Shown piece after piece: positions 63,644-64,000 of a stretch of 64,000 bases of DNA. Within the stretch, counting starts at the first letter, position 1, and each line of letters starts with the position of its first letter. The position numbers were made by a program, and so were the translations under genes. A model generated the notes under the pieces. The model did no database searches. It was not told the origin of the DNA and saw only the letters and a list, made by a program, of their open reading frames with translations. The DNA comes from Ceratopteris richardii (lineage: Eukaryota > Streptophyta > Polypodiopsida > Polypodiales > Pteridaceae), in NCBI GenBank assembly GCA_020310875.1, contig CM035437.1, forward strand, positions 51,544,027-51,608,026, written 5' to 3'.

Positions 63644-64000
63644 TGTTGGAGCAAGTCTATGACAAGCCTAAGTATTGGCTTGAGTCTCACAAAGTCTTAG
63701 AAGAAGCTTTAAAAAGAAGACTATGTAAAGTTCACTTGTGAACTACCTCTTGTAACTTTTGAAGAGTTTACTTAATGTAAAAGTAAGAGAATCTTAAGTG
63801 GTTGAGTCCACTTGATCAAGAATGGAAAGAGGAGCCACAAATTCGTGATTTGTGGTAGGTAGAGAATCAAATCAATCATTGTTTGATTGGAGAGTGATTG
63901 AGGGAAGTTAGCCTCCCAAACTCAACTATAAATAGATGGCAGTTTTAGTCGTGGTTAGAGAGACCTATGTGAAGACCTCCAAGAGCTGAGCTTTATGCCA
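63644..64000 (+). mobile_element. Start of an LTR running off the window
   Basis: Begins TGTTGGAGCAAGTC, typical of copia LTR starts, preceded by T-rich sequence. Carries CTCAACTATAAATAGATGGC (TATA box near 63932-63941) and, about 30 bases on, a plausible start region (GTGGTTAGAGAGACC). No second LTR is in the window, so the end, the orientation and whether it is a solo LTR are unknown. Confidence 0.55.

Overview
The window looks like nuclear DNA from a land plant with a large, transposon-filled, AT-rich genome. The evidence is one intron-containing plant-type pectate lyase gene (8992-11553, minus strand) surrounded by LTR retrotransposons primed by initiator-Met tRNA, plus a tRNA-derived SINE with a poly-A tail. 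I cannot name the species; a non-flowering plant such as a fern or lycophyte is possible but is only a guess.

Layout. 1-about 7400: 3' half of a Ty3/gypsy element (G1). It has integrase, then a retropepsin-like domain AFTER the integrase, about 5 kb of post-pol reading frames (W-V/I-P-K repeats, Pro/Thr/Ser-rich segment, coiled coils), a polypurine tract and the 3' LTR. 7400-12060: a low-copy island holding the pectate lyase gene. 12060-12960: minisatellites and a complete SINE with target-site duplications. 13200-14700: eroded copia pol, minus strand. 14700-43700: a deep nest. A second gypsy copy (5' part 14700-17947; 3' part 34571-37237 and 43559-about 43678) is interrupted by minus-strand copia family A, copia B (28305-33761, plus) and copia C (37238-43553, minus, TSD TTTAT). 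Copia A's LTR is itself split by element D (18175-24725, TSD CCTAG). 43680-45440: copia debris and a long TA microsatellite. 45445-54757: two family-A copia elements in opposite orientation, one inserted exactly at the terminus of the other. 54760-63640: a region without recognisable retrotransposons. It holds promoter-like sites, several unrecognised reading frames, a Ulp1/C48-like peptidase fragment, and a family of about 70-75 bp hairpin repeats, one at the apex of a 450 bp palindrome. 63644-64000: the start of another LTR.

Most unusual items. (1) Element D is a coding-less LTR retrotransposon whose two 427 bp LTRs differ at one base in my reading, so it moved very recently. Its LTRs contain a tRNA-like A/B-box pair, and just behind its primer-binding site lie five tandem tRNA-like modules, all antisense to the element. 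(2) The hairpin family at 58.4-62.1 kb. (3) The gypsy family with a protease-like domain after integrase and a post-pol frame partly conserved in a second copy.

The only gene that looks intact and functional is the pectate lyase, a secreted wall-modifying enzyme of 436 residues from five exons. Nearly all retrotransposon frames are broken by stops, frameshifts, deletions or lost catalytic residues. D, which encodes nothing, must have been moved by enzymes from another element.
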